From Methylococcales bacterium (GTDB lineage: Bacteria > Pseudomonadota > Gammaproteobacteria > Methylococcales > Methylomonadaceae), in the NCBI GenBank assembly GCA_026399015.1, contig JAPLRS010000042.1, positions 1 to 64,000 on the forward strand: 64,000 bases of DNA, read 5' to 3'. Positions 1 through 9,445 of the stretch are shown here, piece after piece. The position numbers were made by a program, and so were the translations under genes. Below the pieces are notes generated by a model. It was not told the DNA's origin and did no database searches. It worked only from the letters and a program-made list of their open reading frames with translations. Within the stretch, counting starts at the first letter, position 1, and every line of letters begins with the position of its first letter.

Positions 1-254
1 AAACGACCTCTCAATTGCCAAGCTAATTCAGCCCCACGTATACCGTGCTCTGGATCTCTATGATCATTAAAACGCCTAGCATCATGAAAAAAAGCAAATA
101 ATTCGACTACATGTACAGAAGAGTTATTTTCTCTAGCCATCAATAAACCGTTATACCGCACACGCGACCAATGCCTTATGCCATGAATACCATGCCAATC
201 TAAGCAAAACTGAGTTTTTAAATGTTGTATTAAGGCGGGCTTATCGATACGCAT
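1..254 (-). CDS. HD-domain-like protein, N-terminal part (runs off window start)
   Basis: The first 84 codons of a minus-strand gene whose 3' end lies outside the window. The translation starts MRIDKPALIQHL and contains HGIRHWSRV, then FFHDARRFND and HGIRGAELA. The spaced His residues and the His-Asp pair are the pattern of HD-superfamily metal-dependent phosphohydrolases. The ATG at 252-254 has no strong ribosome binding site. Substrate is unknown; HD proteins act on nucleotides, (p)ppGpp and other phosphates. Being truncated by the window edge, its full length and any extra domains cannot be judged. Confidence 0.6.
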   Translation of the reverse strand, partial: MRIDKPALIQHLKTQFCLDWHGIHGIRHWSRVRYNGLLMARENNSSVHVVELFAFFHDARRFNDHRDPEHGIRGAELAWQLRGR

Positions 255-392
255 ATTTTTTTGTTTGATTGTCTAAAAACTTAATTTCTATGAATTTTAC
301 ATGAAAAATAAAATGATCAAGCTAAGTTCACAAAACTCCTTAAAGCTACCCAAACAGTTATCAATATAAATTTAATCAAATAGGTATTTGAG

Positions 393-422
393 TTAACTCT
401 TGTAATATTCAACAGTTATAAT
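393..422 (+). promoter_or_regulatory. Predicted sigma-70 promoter
   Basis: TTAACT at 393-398 and a perfect TATAAT at 417-422 are separated by 18 bases, placing a start site about 30 bases before the ATG at 458. It would serve the chemoreceptor-like protein and possibly the Na/Pi cotransporter gene behind it. Found by eye only. Confidence 0.45.
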
Positions 423-457
423 TCTTACAAAAAACCGAATCATTACAGTCTTAAATC

Positions 458-1105
458 ATGAAAACACAACTGCATACGCACATTCGCCTCATGGCAATTT
501 CTATTTTCTTTGTATTGCTAACAGGTCTAAGTTATTTATTTTCAATGAATTTAATGCACCAAGAATTAGACTTATTGAACCAATCCCATCAAAAATTATT
601 AACTGCGACTTTAGCCATTGAAGAAGCGCACACCCAATTTAAAATTCAATTTCAAGAATGGAAAAACCTACTACTACGGGGAAATAATCCAGATGACTAC
701 AAAAAGTATTTTTCATCTTTTAATTATCAAACAGATCAAGTTCAGCAGTCTTTAAATACAGCAAAATCCTCACTCAACGATAATTTGTTAAATGAAATAG
801 ATGAAGTTATCAAACAACACAAGGAGTTAGTTGAAATCTATCTCCAGACACTATCAGGGGCAAAACTAGATAACTTAAATGACATTGAGTCAGTTGATAA
901 ATCAGTCCGAGGCATTGATCGCCCCTTAGACACCTTATTCCCACAACTGAGTAAAAAGATAACCAATAAATTACAAGAAAAAGTCATAGCGGATAATGAG
1001 TTACAAGAAAAATATTACAACCAGAATACATTGTTGATTAGTAGTTTTGTATCAGCGAGTATCATTTTTATAATACTGTCTTTCTGGATTAGTAACAGAA
1101 AATAG
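458..1105 (+). CDS. Chemoreceptor-like four-helix-bundle membrane protein without signalling domain
   Basis: 215 aa. A membrane helix at about 11-30 is followed by a roughly 160-residue polar helical region and a second membrane helix at about 190-211, and the protein stops four residues later (ending SNRK). The extracytoplasmic part carries QEWKNLLLRG at about 66-75, a segment typical of the 4HB_MCP ligand-binding module of chemoreceptors. HAMP and the long cytoplasmic coiled coil of a true chemoreceptor are absent. It could be a stand-alone sensor or adaptor, or the remnant of a truncated receptor. The next gene, 32 bases on, is a Na/Pi cotransporter homologue on the same strand, so the two may be co-transcribed. 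Ligand unknown. Confidence 0.6.
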   Translation: MKTQLHTHIRLMAISIFFVLLTGLSYLFSMNLMHQELDLLNQSHQKLLTATLAIEEAHTQFKIQFQEWKNLLLRGNNPDDYKKYFSSFNYQTDQVQQSLNTAKSSLNDNLLNEIDEVIKQHKELVEIYLQTLSGAKLDNLNDIESVDKSVRGIDRPLDTLFPQLSKKITNKLQEKVIADNELQEKYYNQNTLLISSFVSASIIFIILSFWISNRK

Positions 1106-1137
1106 TCTTAATTTATCCTCTTAATAAAATCATTTTC

Positions 1138-2715
1138 ATGGAAATTACCCTTAATATTCTCTGTGGGCTAGGCCTGTTCTTTATTGGCATTGCTGCCGTC
1201 AGTAAAAGTTTAAGACAATTAACTGGATCTTCTTTTAGGCGCTTAATGGCAAGAGCCGGAAATCACCCTATATCTTCTGCAGCTACAGGTACTTTAGCCG
1301 GCCTATTACTACAAAGCTCAAATGCGGTTACTTTTATTATCATCAGCTTAATTAGCACTAAAGCACTCAACACTAAAGGTGGGATTCCCATTTTGGCATG
1401 GGCAAATGTGGGCACCTCTGCTCTGGTTTTTTTAGCCTCAATGAACCTTAAACTTGTAGCGCTTTTTTTATTAGCCGCTACAGGTATCTCCATGCACTTA
1501 AGTAATGATAAATCGCGCTATCAATATTTCATTACAGGACTTATGGGCCTAGGCCTATTATTAATGGGAACTGATTTAATTAAAATTGGCGCCAAACCCT
1601 TACAAGATATCGAAACATTTAAAAGCTTAATTTCTTTTGCTGTACTCTACCCTTTACTATCTGTCGTAATGGGTTTGGTGCTAGCTATATTTACCCAAAG
1701 CACTTCGACGGTTGCCGTCATTGCCATCGGAATGTCTCAATCTGGCTTATTTGGCATAGACCAAACTTTACTTCTAGTATTTGGCGCCAATATAGGGTCG
1801 GGCATTAGCACCGCTTTAATGGCCGCTAATTTGAGTGGTACTAGTAGACAACTAGCCTACTTTCAATGCATTTTTAAAATACTTGGCTCATTAGTATTGA
1901 TTATTTTGTTTTACTTTGAAAATGGCTTTAATTGGCCATTAGTTAAAGCCACCGTTTCTAATATTGATCCTAAATTAAGCGGCCAAATTGCCTTAGCTTA
2001 TTTAGCATTACAATTGGCAGGGGTAATCGGCACTTTACCCTTCAGCAAGCCGATACTTGCACTCTGTAATCGATTGTCCCCACCCACAAAACACGAAGAA
2101 TTATCAAGCCCGCAATACCTTTATGATCAGGCATTAGAGGATCCACAAACTGCAATTTCACTTGCTGATTGTGAAGCCATCGATATTATTAGTAGAGTTC
2201 CTAACCTATTACCTTATGATGGCACTCTACTCGATAATAGCCACAGAGATATACTACTAAATAGTAGCCTTAGCGTTTTACATGAACTGCACAACTTTCT
2301 TGCTGAAATGTTGGAATACCAACCAGACCTTGAAGTAGTAGAGCGCAATCTAAAGTTACAAGCACAATCCGAATTGATTGAGCAGTTATTGGTAACTACG
2401 CATCAGATAGGAATGACGTTAAATGCCTTACCCAAAACAACGGGCATCACACAAATAAGTAGCAGTGTGATTGAAGGCTTGCATTTTATCTTATTAACTT
2501 TAGTTGACTGTGTATCTGAAGCAGACAAGGACAGCATCCCTTTATTAGAAATAATGACAGATGATCGCACAGAAATCATGGAACGATTACGCGAAATGTT
2601 AATGAAAGAAGCGCTTGAAGTAGATCAATCGAATTATCAATCTTTGTTAAATGTTACTATTTTTCTGGACCGATCCATTTGGTTAATTCGCAGACTCTTA
2701 TTAACACTCAAATAA
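1138..2715 (+). CDS. Na/Pi-cotransporter family protein with PhoU-like C-terminal domain
   Basis: 525 aa. The first ~310 residues are strongly hydrophobic with two internally similar halves; each has the signature of the NptA/SLC34-type fold (LLQSSNAVTFI at about 58-68 and FTQSTSTVAVIAIG at about 183-196). After about residue 340 the protein becomes soluble and helical, matching the PhoU-like domain often fused to these carriers (YjbB type). The family moves phosphate, sometimes outward, using a sodium gradient. It lies in the inner membrane. It follows the chemoreceptor-like gene by 32 bases. No phosphate-regulon neighbours (pst, phoB) are visible, so the physiological role is inferred from the family only. 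Confidence 0.85.
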   Translation: MEITLNILCGLGLFFIGIAAVSKSLRQLTGSSFRRLMARAGNHPISSAATGTLAGLLLQSSNAVTFIIISLISTKALNTKGGIPILAWANVGTSALVFLASMNLKLVALFLLAATGISMHLSNDKSRYQYFITGLMGLGLLLMGTDLIKIGAKPLQDIETFKSLISFAVLYPLLSVVMGLVLAIFTQSTSTVAVIAIGMSQSGLFGIDQTLLLVFGANIGSGISTALMAANLSGTSRQLAYFQCIFKILGSLVLIILFYFENGFNWPLVKATVSNIDPKLSGQIALAYLALQLAGVIGTLPFSKPILALCNRLSPPTKHEELSSPQYLYDQALEDPQTAISLADCEAIDIISRVPNLLPYDGTLLDNSHRDILLNSSLSVLHELHNFLAEMLEYQPDLEVVERNLKLQAQSELIEQLLVTTHQIGMTLNALPKTTGITQISSSVIEGLHFILLTLVDCVSEADKDSIPLLEIMTDDRTEIMERLREMLMKEALEVDQSNYQSLLNVTIFLDRSIWLIRRLLLTLK

Positions 2716-2767
2716 ACCAACCGCCAATCCAAGAACAATGCATTTTATAAGGAATCATAGTTAATTC

Positions 2768-2776
2768 TGTTATAAT
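2768..2776 (+). promoter_or_regulatory. Extended -10 promoter upstream of lepA
   Basis: TGTTATAAT at 2768-2776 is a perfect TATAAT preceded by the TGN of an extended -10 element; the -35 region is poor. It sits about 95 bases before the GTG start of lepA and is the only clear promoter signal in front of the lepA-lepB-rnc-era-recO-pdxJ run. Confidence 0.45.
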
Positions 2777-2870
2777 CATCGCATTTTATGGTCGGATAAA
2801 AGCGCCTAATGCTTTTTATTGTCGACAACAAAGCAATAACGCCTAACAACCTCATCATCAGTTAAATACC

Positions 2871-4481
2871 GTGGATTTAAAACATATCAGAAATTTCTCC
2901 ATTATCGCGCATATTGATCATGGAAAATCTACCCTTGCCGACCGTGAAGTATCTCGCTCTTTAGCGGCCTGTGAAGGCGCCCTACTAATCGTAGATGCGG
3001 CCCAAGGCGTTGAAGCACAAAGTGTAGCAAACTGCTATACCGCGATTGAGCAAGGTTTAGAAGTAGTTCCTGTCCTTAATAAAATTGATTTACCCTCTGC
3101 TGAGCCTGAGCGCGTTAAAAATGAAATTGAAGAAGTCATTGGCATTCCTGCTGACGAAGCTTTAATGATTAGCGCAAAAACCGGCCTAGGCGTATTGGAT
3201 GTATTAGAACAATTAGTCATTAAAGTGCCACACCCAGTGGGTGATCCAGAAGGTCCATTACAAGCTTTGATTATCGACTCTTGGTTTGATAGTTATTTGG
3301 GCGTGGTATCTTTAGTTAGAATTATGCATGGCAGTATTCGTAGAAAACAAAAGATTACTATCATGTCTACCGGCAAATCTTTTATCGCAGAAAAAGTCGG
3401 TGTATTTACCCCTAAACGTTTAGAAAAAGAGCTTTTGAATACTGGCGAAGTAGGCTATGTAGTGGCGGGTATTAAAGATATTTTTGGTGCTCCGGTTGGC
3501 GATACCATCACTTGGACAGATAAGCCGGCCCCAGAACAATTAACCGGTTTTCAACGCGTACAACCCCGAGTTTTTGCTGGCTTATATCCTGTTAGCTCTG
3601 ATGATTATGAGGGCTTACGTGAGGCACTTAATAAATTAAATCTTAATGATGCAGCTCTACAGTTTGAACCCGAATCGTCACAAGCCTTAGGTTTTGGTTT
3701 CCGTTGTGGATTTTTAGGCATGTTGCATATGGAAATTGTGCAAGAGCGCTTAGAGAGAGAATACAATGTTGACCTGATTACGACAGCACCAACTGTAATC
3801 TATGAAGTGATCACCCAAACTGGCGATATTTTAATGGTTGATAACCCTGCCGATTTGCCGGATGGCGGTGTCGTTAAGGAAATCAGAGAGCCCATTATTC
3901 GCGCGAATATTTTAGTGCCCCAAACTTATTTGGGCGGCGTTATCACTTTATGTATTGAGAAACGTGGCATACAGAAAGATATGCAATATGTAGGTAGCCA
4001 AGTATCTTTGCATTATGAAATGCCATTAAGTGAAGTGGTTCTGGACTTTTTTGATCGCTTAAAATCAGTGAGCCGTGGTTTTGCTTCTTTTGATTATGAG
4101 TTCTTACGCTTCCAACCAGCCGACCTTGTTAAATTGGATGTATTAATCAACGCAGACAAAGTTGATGCTTTATCTATCATCGTACATCGTGATTTAAGTA
4201 ATAATCGTGGCCGTGATTTAGTCGAAAAGATGAAAGATTTAATTCCTCGACAAATGTACGAAGTAGCGATTCAAGCGGCTATTGGATCGAAGATTATCGC
4301 GCGCTCTACCGTTAAAGCCATGCGTAAAAACGTAATCGCTAAATGTTATGGCGGTGATATTAGCCGCAAGAAGAAGTTATTAGAAAAACAAAAAGCCGGT
4401 AAAAAACGCATGAAACAAGTAGGCAACATTGAGATACCTCAAGAAGCATTCTTGGCGGTATTACAATTAAACAAAGAATAA
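2871..4481 (+). CDS. lepA: Elongation factor 4 (LepA) with internal in-frame deletion
   Basis: 536 aa against about 599 for the family. LepA is a ribosome-binding translational GTPase that back-translocates or remodels elongating ribosomes. The start (GTG) and P-loop AHIDHGKST are normal, but TLADR at residues 22-26 runs straight into [14 protein letters not shown]. In other LepA proteins these are separated by about 63 residues containing switch I (the G2 threonine, ERERGITI) and the G3 motif DTPGH with the catalytic His. NKID (G4), SAK (G5), domains II-V and the lysine-rich C-terminal domain are intact and the frame is open. As read, it may bind but should not hydrolyse GTP normally. A strain deletion or an assembly error would look the same. 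Confidence 0.9.
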   Translation: MDLKHIRNFSIIAHIDHGKSTLADREVSRSLAACEGALLIVDAAQGVEAQSVANCYTAIEQGLEVVPVLNKIDLPSAEPERVKNEIEEVIGIPADEALMISAKTGLGVLDVLEQLVIKVPHPVGDPEGPLQALIIDSWFDSYLGVVSLVRIMHGSIRRKQKITIMSTGKSFIAEKVGVFTPKRLEKELLNTGEVGYVVAGIKDIFGAPVGDTITWTDKPAPEQLTGFQRVQPRVFAGLYPVSSDDYEGLREALNKLNLNDAALQFEPESSQALGFGFRCGFLGMLHMEIVQERLEREYNVDLITTAPTVIYEVITQTGDILMVDNPADLPDGGVVKEIREPIIRANILVPQTYLGGVITLCIEKRGIQKDMQYVGSQVSLHYEMPLSEVVLDFFDRLKSVSRGFASFDYEFLRFQPADLVKLDVLINADKVDALSIIVHRDLSNNRGRDLVEKMKDLIPRQMYEVAIQAAIGSKIIARSTVKAMRKNVIAKCYGGDISRKKKLLEKQKAGKKRMKQVGNIEIPQEAFLAVLQLNKE

Positions 4482-4547
4482 GCTAACACCACATTTTAAA
4501 CTCAAGGTGAGTCAATAACTTACCCCCTAAACACATTAGACATCAAT

Positions 4548-5324
4548 ATGGATTACGACTTTTCTTTTTACCTCTTTGTAGCAACAATAGTCACAGGCAT
4601 TGTTTGGGGTGGCTACCTACTTTATCTTAAATCTAAAGGTGAAATCTTTAGTGAAGAAAACGAACCCGTATTAGTTGAGTACGCCCGCTCTTTCTTTCCT
4701 GTCGTGCTTATTGTTCTGGTACTCCGCTCATTTATCGCCGAGCCATTTAGAATCCCATCTGGTTCTATGATGCCAACCTTATTAGTCGGCGACTTTATTT
4801 TAGTTAATAAATTTACGTACGGCATTCGTTTACCGGTAATCAATAAAAAAATCTTAGAAATCAATAAACCCGAGCGTGGTGATATCTTTGTTTTCCGTTA
4901 TCCAAAAGATCCAACTGTAGACTACATTAAGCGAATTATTGGTTTACCAGGTGACAAAATTGAATATCATGATAAAAGACTAACTGTAAATGGCGAAGCC
5001 ATTACAGAAGTGTCATTAGGAGCCTATCAAGGTGTTGGCCAAGGTGCCGACATGACAGGTTCAGAAGAGTTTCATGAAAATCTAACGGGTATCGAGCATA
5101 GTATTCTTATTAGAAACGGAGCACCCACTGTTGAATTTTCTTACCAAGTCCCTGAAGGGCAATATTTTGCAATGGGAGATAATCGTGACAACAGCAATGA
5201 TAGTCGTTACTGGGGCACGGTTCCTGAAGCTAATTTAGTTGGTAAAGCCTTCTTTATTTGGATGAACTGGGATTTACAAAACACCGGTATTGGTTTTAAT
5301 CGTATTGGCACGATTTTAAAGTAA
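4548..5324 (+). CDS. lepB: Signal peptidase I
   Basis: 258 aa. Cleaves signal peptides from exported proteins at the outer face of the inner membrane. Two N-terminal membrane segments (about 6-26 and 46-62) precede the catalytic region. IPSGSMMPTL at about 69-78 supplies the nucleophile Ser73 and VDYIKRIIGLPGD at about 124-136 the general-base Lys128; the C-terminal box GDNRDNSNDSRYWG is present. It follows lepA by 66 bases, the classical lepA-lepB order. The gap to rnc (124 bases) is empty; many gammaproteobacteria have a small DUF4845 gene there and none is seen. Confidence 0.96.
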   Translation: MDYDFSFYLFVATIVTGIVWGGYLLYLKSKGEIFSEENEPVLVEYARSFFPVVLIVLVLRSFIAEPFRIPSGSMMPTLLVGDFILVNKFTYGIRLPVINKKILEINKPERGDIFVFRYPKDPTVDYIKRIIGLPGDKIEYHDKRLTVNGEAITEVSLGAYQGVGQGADMTGSEEFHENLTGIEHSILIRNGAPTVEFSYQVPEGQYFAMGDNRDNSNDSRYWGTVPEANLVGKAFFIWMNWDLQNTGIGFNRIGTILK

Positions 5325-5448
5325 ACCATTCTAAACACTAACGATTTAAAACCAGGAATACCCGAATAGTGCTTTTTAAGTACCAAAAAACTAAACAGAT
5401 AATCTATAACACTAGCCTTTTACTGACGTTTACTTCAATAGGTATATC

Positions 5449-6129
5449 GTGATTAAAAAAGCAGACATTTTAGCTAAAAAACTAGGATTAACTTTTAATG
5501 ATCCACAACTCTTTACTGCTGCTTTAACGCATCGAAGTGCACATACAAAGAATAATGAGCGCCTAGAATTTTTAGGCGATTCTATTTTAGGCTTTGTGAT
5601 TGCTCAAAAGTTATACGATCTTTTCCCAAATGCCAGTGAAGGCATTTTAAGTCGCCTAAGAGCTAGCTTAGTAAACCAAAGTTCCTTAGCCGAGTTAGCC
5701 AGACATCATAACCTCGGTGATTATTTATTACTGGGCTCTGGCGAACTAAAAAGTGGTGGCTTCCGCAGAGACTCTATTCTATCCGATGCCTTAGAAGCCA
5801 TTATGGGTGCTTTATTTAAAGACCAAGGCATTGATGTTTGCCAAAGTTGGATTGAGCAATTATTCGCCGAAAAGCTCAACAACTTATCTCTAGATAATTG
5901 GCAAAAAGATCCAAAAACCCAACTGCAAGAACTGATGCAGTCAAAAAAACAAGAACTTCCCGAATACACATTAGTGACAATGTCAGGCCTTGCCCATGAA
6001 CAAATGTTCAAAGTAAGATGTAAAACAACGCTGACAGACATCACCTGTATTGGGACTGGAATCTCCAGAAAAAAAGCCGAGCAAGCAGCGGCCGAACTTA
6101 TGCTAGAACAAATTAATAAGGTTAAGTAA
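5449..6129 (+). CDS. rnc: Ribonuclease III
   Basis: 226 aa, GTG start at 5449. Double-stranded RNA endonuclease that processes rRNA precursors and some mRNAs. The signature NERLEFLGDSILGFV with the metal-binding acidic residues lies at about 36-50, SDALEAIMGALF at about 110-121 provides the second catalytic acidic pair, and a double-stranded RNA-binding domain fills 155-224. The stop codon overlaps the ATG of era by one base (TAATG), indicating translational coupling as in most Proteobacteria. Confidence 0.96.
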   Translation: MIKKADILAKKLGLTFNDPQLFTAALTHRSAHTKNNERLEFLGDSILGFVIAQKLYDLFPNASEGILSRLRASLVNQSSLAELARHHNLGDYLLLGSGELKSGGFRRDSILSDALEAIMGALFKDQGIDVCQSWIEQLFAEKLNNLSLDNWQKDPKTQLQELMQSKKQELPEYTLVTMSGLAHEQMFKVRCKTTLTDITCIGTGISRKKAEQAAAELMLEQINKVK

Positions 6130-7013
6130 TGAACTGTGGTTTCGTAGCGCTAATTGGGCGCCCAAATGTTGGCAAATCAACCCTGATGAATCATTTACTG
6201 AAACAAAAAATCAGTATTACTTCTCGTAAACCCCAAACTACTCGTCATCGTATCTTAGGTATTAATACCACTGAGGCAGGCCAAGCGATTTATATGGATA
6301 CCCCAGGTATGCATAATAATGAAAATAAAGCTTTAAATCGCTATCTAAACCGTACTGCTGATACCACATTATTAGGAGTTGATGTTATTGTCTGGCTGAT
6401 TGACGGTCTTTCATGGCATGAATACGACGAAGTGATCTTTAAAAAGATTGAACAAGCAGGCCTGCCTGTTATTCTTGCAGTTAATAAAGTAGACAAAGTA
6501 AAAGATAAAGATGAGATTTTAGCGTTCTTTGCCGAAGCCCAACATCGATTTCCTTTTGAACACTTAGTACCCATTTCGGCATTAAAAAGAACTAATTTAG
6601 ATCAGCTTGAAAGCTTGATCATGCAATTACTGCCCGAAAACGATTTAATCTATCCAGAAGATCAAATTACAGATCGACCTGAACGCTTCTTAGCGGCTGA
6701 AATTATCAGAGAAAAGCTCACTCGACGCCTGGGTGATGAACTACCTTATGCGTTAACCGTTGAAATGGAGCGCTACGAGGAGCATGAAAACATCACTAAA
6801 ATCTACGCCATTATCTGGGTCGAAAGAATGGGCCAGAAAAACATTGTGATAGGTAAAGACGGTGAAATGCTAAAAAATGTAGGTACGGACGCGCGTATCG
6901 ATATCGAAAAACTCATCGACCAAAAAGTCTATCTACAGTTATGGGTCAAAGTTAAAAAGAATTGGTCTGACAATGAAAGAGCGATGCAAAGCCTAGGATT
7001 TAATGACGGATAA
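6129..7013 (+). CDS. era: GTPase Era
   Basis: 294 aa. Ras-like GTPase that binds the 3' end of 16S rRNA and is needed for 30S maturation. G1 GRPNVGKST is at 10-18, G2 threonines in KPQTTRHRI, G3 DTPGMH, G4 NKVDK and G5 SALK are all visible. The C-terminal KH domain (about 200-290) contains VIGKDGEMLKNVG. The normal length and complete motifs contrast with the damaged lepA in the same operon. The gene overlaps recO by 11 bases. Confidence 0.97.
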   Translation: MNCGFVALIGRPNVGKSTLMNHLLKQKISITSRKPQTTRHRILGINTTEAGQAIYMDTPGMHNNENKALNRYLNRTADTTLLGVDVIVWLIDGLSWHEYDEVIFKKIEQAGLPVILAVNKVDKVKDKDEILAFFAEAQHRFPFEHLVPISALKRTNLDQLESLIMQLLPENDLIYPEDQITDRPERFLAAEIIREKLTRRLGDELPYALTVEMERYEEHENITKIYAIIWVERMGQKNIVIGKDGEMLKNVGTDARIDIEKLIDQKVYLQLWVKVKKNWSDNERAMQSLGFNDG

Positions 7014-7713
7014 CCTTGTTTATTTACAACCCGCTTATATTCTTGCACAACGCAAATATAGGGAATCCAGTGTCATTATAGATGTGCTGACTCGAGATTT
7101 TGGCAGGGTTTCTATATTAGCAAGAGGCGTTAGGAAGGAAAAATCAAAAACAGCAGGGCTTTTACAAGCCTTTATGCCTATAAGAATTTCTTACTTTGGT
7201 AAAGCTGAATTAAAAGCCTTAAGTCATGTTGAAATGGCTGGCCCAAGCGACAATCTTCAAGGTATTGCACTGTATTGTGGCTTTTATGTCAATGAACTGA
7301 TTACCCGCTTTTTACATCCCTACGATCCACACCCAGAAGTCTTTACCTGCTATGAAGCTTGCCTCGCAAGCTTATTAAAAACCGAAAACATCGAAGCGAC
7401 GCTTAGAGTTTTCGAAATTGATTTAACCGAAGCAACTGGCTATGGACTTGAGTTAGATTACGACCTTGATAACAATAAAATCAGTCCCTTAGCTACTTAC
7501 CATTTTGATGTAGAACGGGGCGTAAAAATGAGTCCGGATGGCCATGTATCTGGCGCTACGCTTCTAGCCCTTAAATCCAGACAATTGTTAGAAGCTCAAA
7601 CTTTATTAGAAGCCAAATGGCTTATGCGAAAAGTTATCAATAGCTGTTTAAATGGCAAACCTTTAAAAAGTAGAGCCGTTATTAATCAAATTATGCAACA
7701 TCTAGAAAAATGA
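7003..7713 (+). CDS. recO: DNA repair protein RecO
   Basis: 236 aa. RecO anneals complementary strands and helps load RecA onto SSB-coated DNA in the RecFOR pathway. The N-terminal OB-fold starts at about residue 8 ([17 protein letters not shown]) with [15 protein letters not shown] at about 30-45. The C-terminal helical part is of typical length and lacks zinc-binding cysteines, as in other gammaproteobacteria. The ATG lies inside the end of era and the stop overlaps pdxJ by four bases. Confidence 0.94.
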   Translation: MTDNLVYLQPAYILAQRKYRESSVIIDVLTRDFGRVSILARGVRKEKSKTAGLLQAFMPIRISYFGKAELKALSHVEMAGPSDNLQGIALYCGFYVNELITRFLHPYDPHPEVFTCYEACLASLLKTENIEATLRVFEIDLTEATGYGLELDYDLDNNKISPLATYHFDVERGVKMSPDGHVSGATLLALKSRQLLEAQTLLEAKWLMRKVINSCLNGKPLKSRAVINQIMQHLEK

Positions 7714-8462
7714 AATCATCGAACATATTATTAGGCGTTAACATTGACCACATTTGTACCATTAGACAAGCACGAGGTACGCGCTACCCTGATCCTGTGC
7801 AAGCAGCCCTCATTGCTGAACAAGCTGGCGCTGATGGTATCACAGCCCATTTAAGAGAAGACCGTCGCCATATCCAAGACAACGACCTATTCTTATTAAA
7901 ATCCCAATTAAAAACCCGTTTAAATATGGAAATGGCGGTAACGGATGAGATGATTGGCATAGCCCTTATGGTTCTGCCCTTTGCTTGCTGCTTAGTACCA
8001 GAAAAGCGTGAAGAATTAACCACAGAAGGTGGATTAGAAATAGCGGCCAATATAAATCGTATGAAGTCAGCCTGCGCAACTTTAGGCGATGCAGGCATAG
8101 AAGTATCTCTATTTATTGATCCGGATAAAACTCAAATTGATGCCGCTGTAGAAGTAGGTGCTCCGGTTATTGAACTTCATACTGGTTGCTATGCTGATGC
8201 AACAACTGCAGAAGAAAAAGATCATGAACTGAAGCGCATTATAACTGCCGCACAATATGCCCATAGCCTTGGTTTACAAGTAAATGCTGGCCATGGTCTA
8301 AACTTAGACAATGTAACGGAAATCTGTGCTATTCCAGAAATTGTGGAGCTTAATATTGGGCACTCAATTATTGCACATGCCTTATTTGTAGGCTTTGGTC
8401 CAGCGGTAAGTGAGTTAAAATCAGTGATGACACAAGCAAGATTAGCAAATTTAAAAGCCTAA
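7710..8462 (+). CDS. pdxJ: Pyridoxine 5'-phosphate synthase
   Basis: 250 aa. Condenses 1-deoxyxylulose 5-phosphate with 3-amino-1-hydroxyacetone phosphate to form pyridoxine 5'-phosphate, the last ring-forming step of DXP-dependent vitamin B6 synthesis. The start [18 protein letters not shown], the segment [12 protein letters not shown], the catalytic region ELHTGCYAD and the phosphate-binding VNAGHGLNL near 194 are all family hallmarks. ATGA overlap with recO. It ends the operon, 12 bases from the end of the convergent activator gene. Confidence 0.97.
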   Translation: MKSSNILLGVNIDHICTIRQARGTRYPDPVQAALIAEQAGADGITAHLREDRRHIQDNDLFLLKSQLKTRLNMEMAVTDEMIGIALMVLPFACCLVPEKREELTTEGGLEIAANINRMKSACATLGDAGIEVSLFIDPDKTQIDAAVEVGAPVIELHTGCYADATTAEEKDHELKRIITAAQYAHSLGLQVNAGHGLNLDNVTEICAIPEIVELNIGHSIIAHALFVGFGPAVSELKSVMTQARLANLKA

Positions 8463-8474
8463 CTCTGTTTAAGG

Positions 8475-9437
8475 TTATTTTTCTGAACCTTTAAATCCAT
8501 GCTTTTGCATACGGTATAACAAGGTGTCTCGGGTAAGTCCTAATAGCTTTGCGGACTTACTACGATTACCATTGGTTCGATCTAAAGCCTGCTGAATAAG
8601 CTCTACTTCTAAACGCTCTAAATTAATGCCTTCATTTGGCAAAACAAAATTTTCAGTTGAGCCTTGATTAGAACCAGAAAAAAACTCACTAGGAAGATTA
8701 TCTACTTCTATTGGTCTACCGGCTAAAAGAATACTCAAGCGCTCACACAAATTGCGTAACTCACGTATATTGCCCGGCCAAGAATAACCTTTTAACGCAC
8801 TTAAAGCCGCTTTACTGACCGTAGGTGGATCTATACCATGCGCAGTAGCTATCATCGCCAAAAAATGCTTAATTAAATGCTCTAAATCTTCAAGACGCTT
8901 TACTAAGGGAGGCAATTCTAAGGGCACAACATCAAGGCGATAATATAAATCGCGTCTAAAACCGCCCTCTTTTACCAACTGATTTAAATCCGTATTTGTA
9001 GCCGCTATAATGCGTACATCCACCGTATATGTTTTGGTATCACCTACGGCTAAACATTCACCAGACTCTAAAAATCTTAATAACTTTGCTTGAATTGACA
9101 GAGGCAAAGAATTAATTTCATCTAAAAAAACAGTTCCACCATTGGCGGCTTCAAACAAACCTTCTTTAGCTGTAGCAGCCCCTGTAAAAGCACCTTTTTT
9201 ATGGCCAAATAACTCAGACTCAATTAAGCTTTCAGACAGAGCCGCGCAATTAAGAGTAATAAACGGTTTCTCGGCTCGATGACTTTCTTTTTGAATCGCA
9301 TTAGCAAACAACTCTTTACCGGTGCCAGTTTCTCCTTTAATTAGCACTGTTACATCCGTAGCAGCCACCATTTTAGCGCTACGAATAATGGAATCTAACG
9401 AAGGCGAATGTCCTATAATCGTTTTAAAATGATCCAT
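8475..9437 (-). CDS. Sigma-54-dependent activator without N-terminal regulatory domain
   Basis: 320 aa. An AAA+ enhancer-binding protein reduced to its central and DNA-binding domains, as in PspF. It starts at the AAA+ domain (IIGHSPSLDSI) with Walker A GETGTGKE at 35-42, the sigma-54 contact loop GAFTGA at 82-87, Walker B GGTVFLDEI at 100-108 and the R-finger region FRRDLYYRLDV. A Fis-type helix-turn-helix (GNRSKSAKLLGLTRDTLLYRM) fills about 291-311. No receiver, GAF or PAS domain precedes it, so activity must be set by a partner protein or by expression. It follows the SafE-like gene by 8 bases in the same direction. Target promoters are unknown. Confidence 0.88.
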   Translation of the reverse strand: MDHFKTIIGHSPSLDSIIRSAKMVAATDVTVLIKGETGTGKELFANAIQKESHRAEKPFITLNCAALSESLIESELFGHKKGAFTGAATAKEGLFEAANGGTVFLDEINSLPLSIQAKLLRFLESGECLAVGDTKTYTVDVRIIAATNTDLNQLVKEGGFRRDLYYRLDVVPLELPPLVKRLEDLEHLIKHFLAMIATAHGIDPPTVSKAALSALKGYSWPGNIRELRNLCERLSILLAGRPIEVDNLPSEFFSGSNQGSTENFVLPNEGINLERLEVELIQQALDRTNGNRSKSAKLLGLTRDTLLYRMQKHGFKGSEK

Positions 9438-9445
9438 AATAATTT

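Noticed and set aside
2871-4481. The missing LepA segment encoded nearby as a split gene
   Set aside because: Flanking sequence on both strands was read for a DTPGH or ERERGITI-like segment and none was found.
5325-5448. Hidden DUF4845 gene between lepB and rnc
   Set aside because: Only 124 bases are present and no frame resembles the family.
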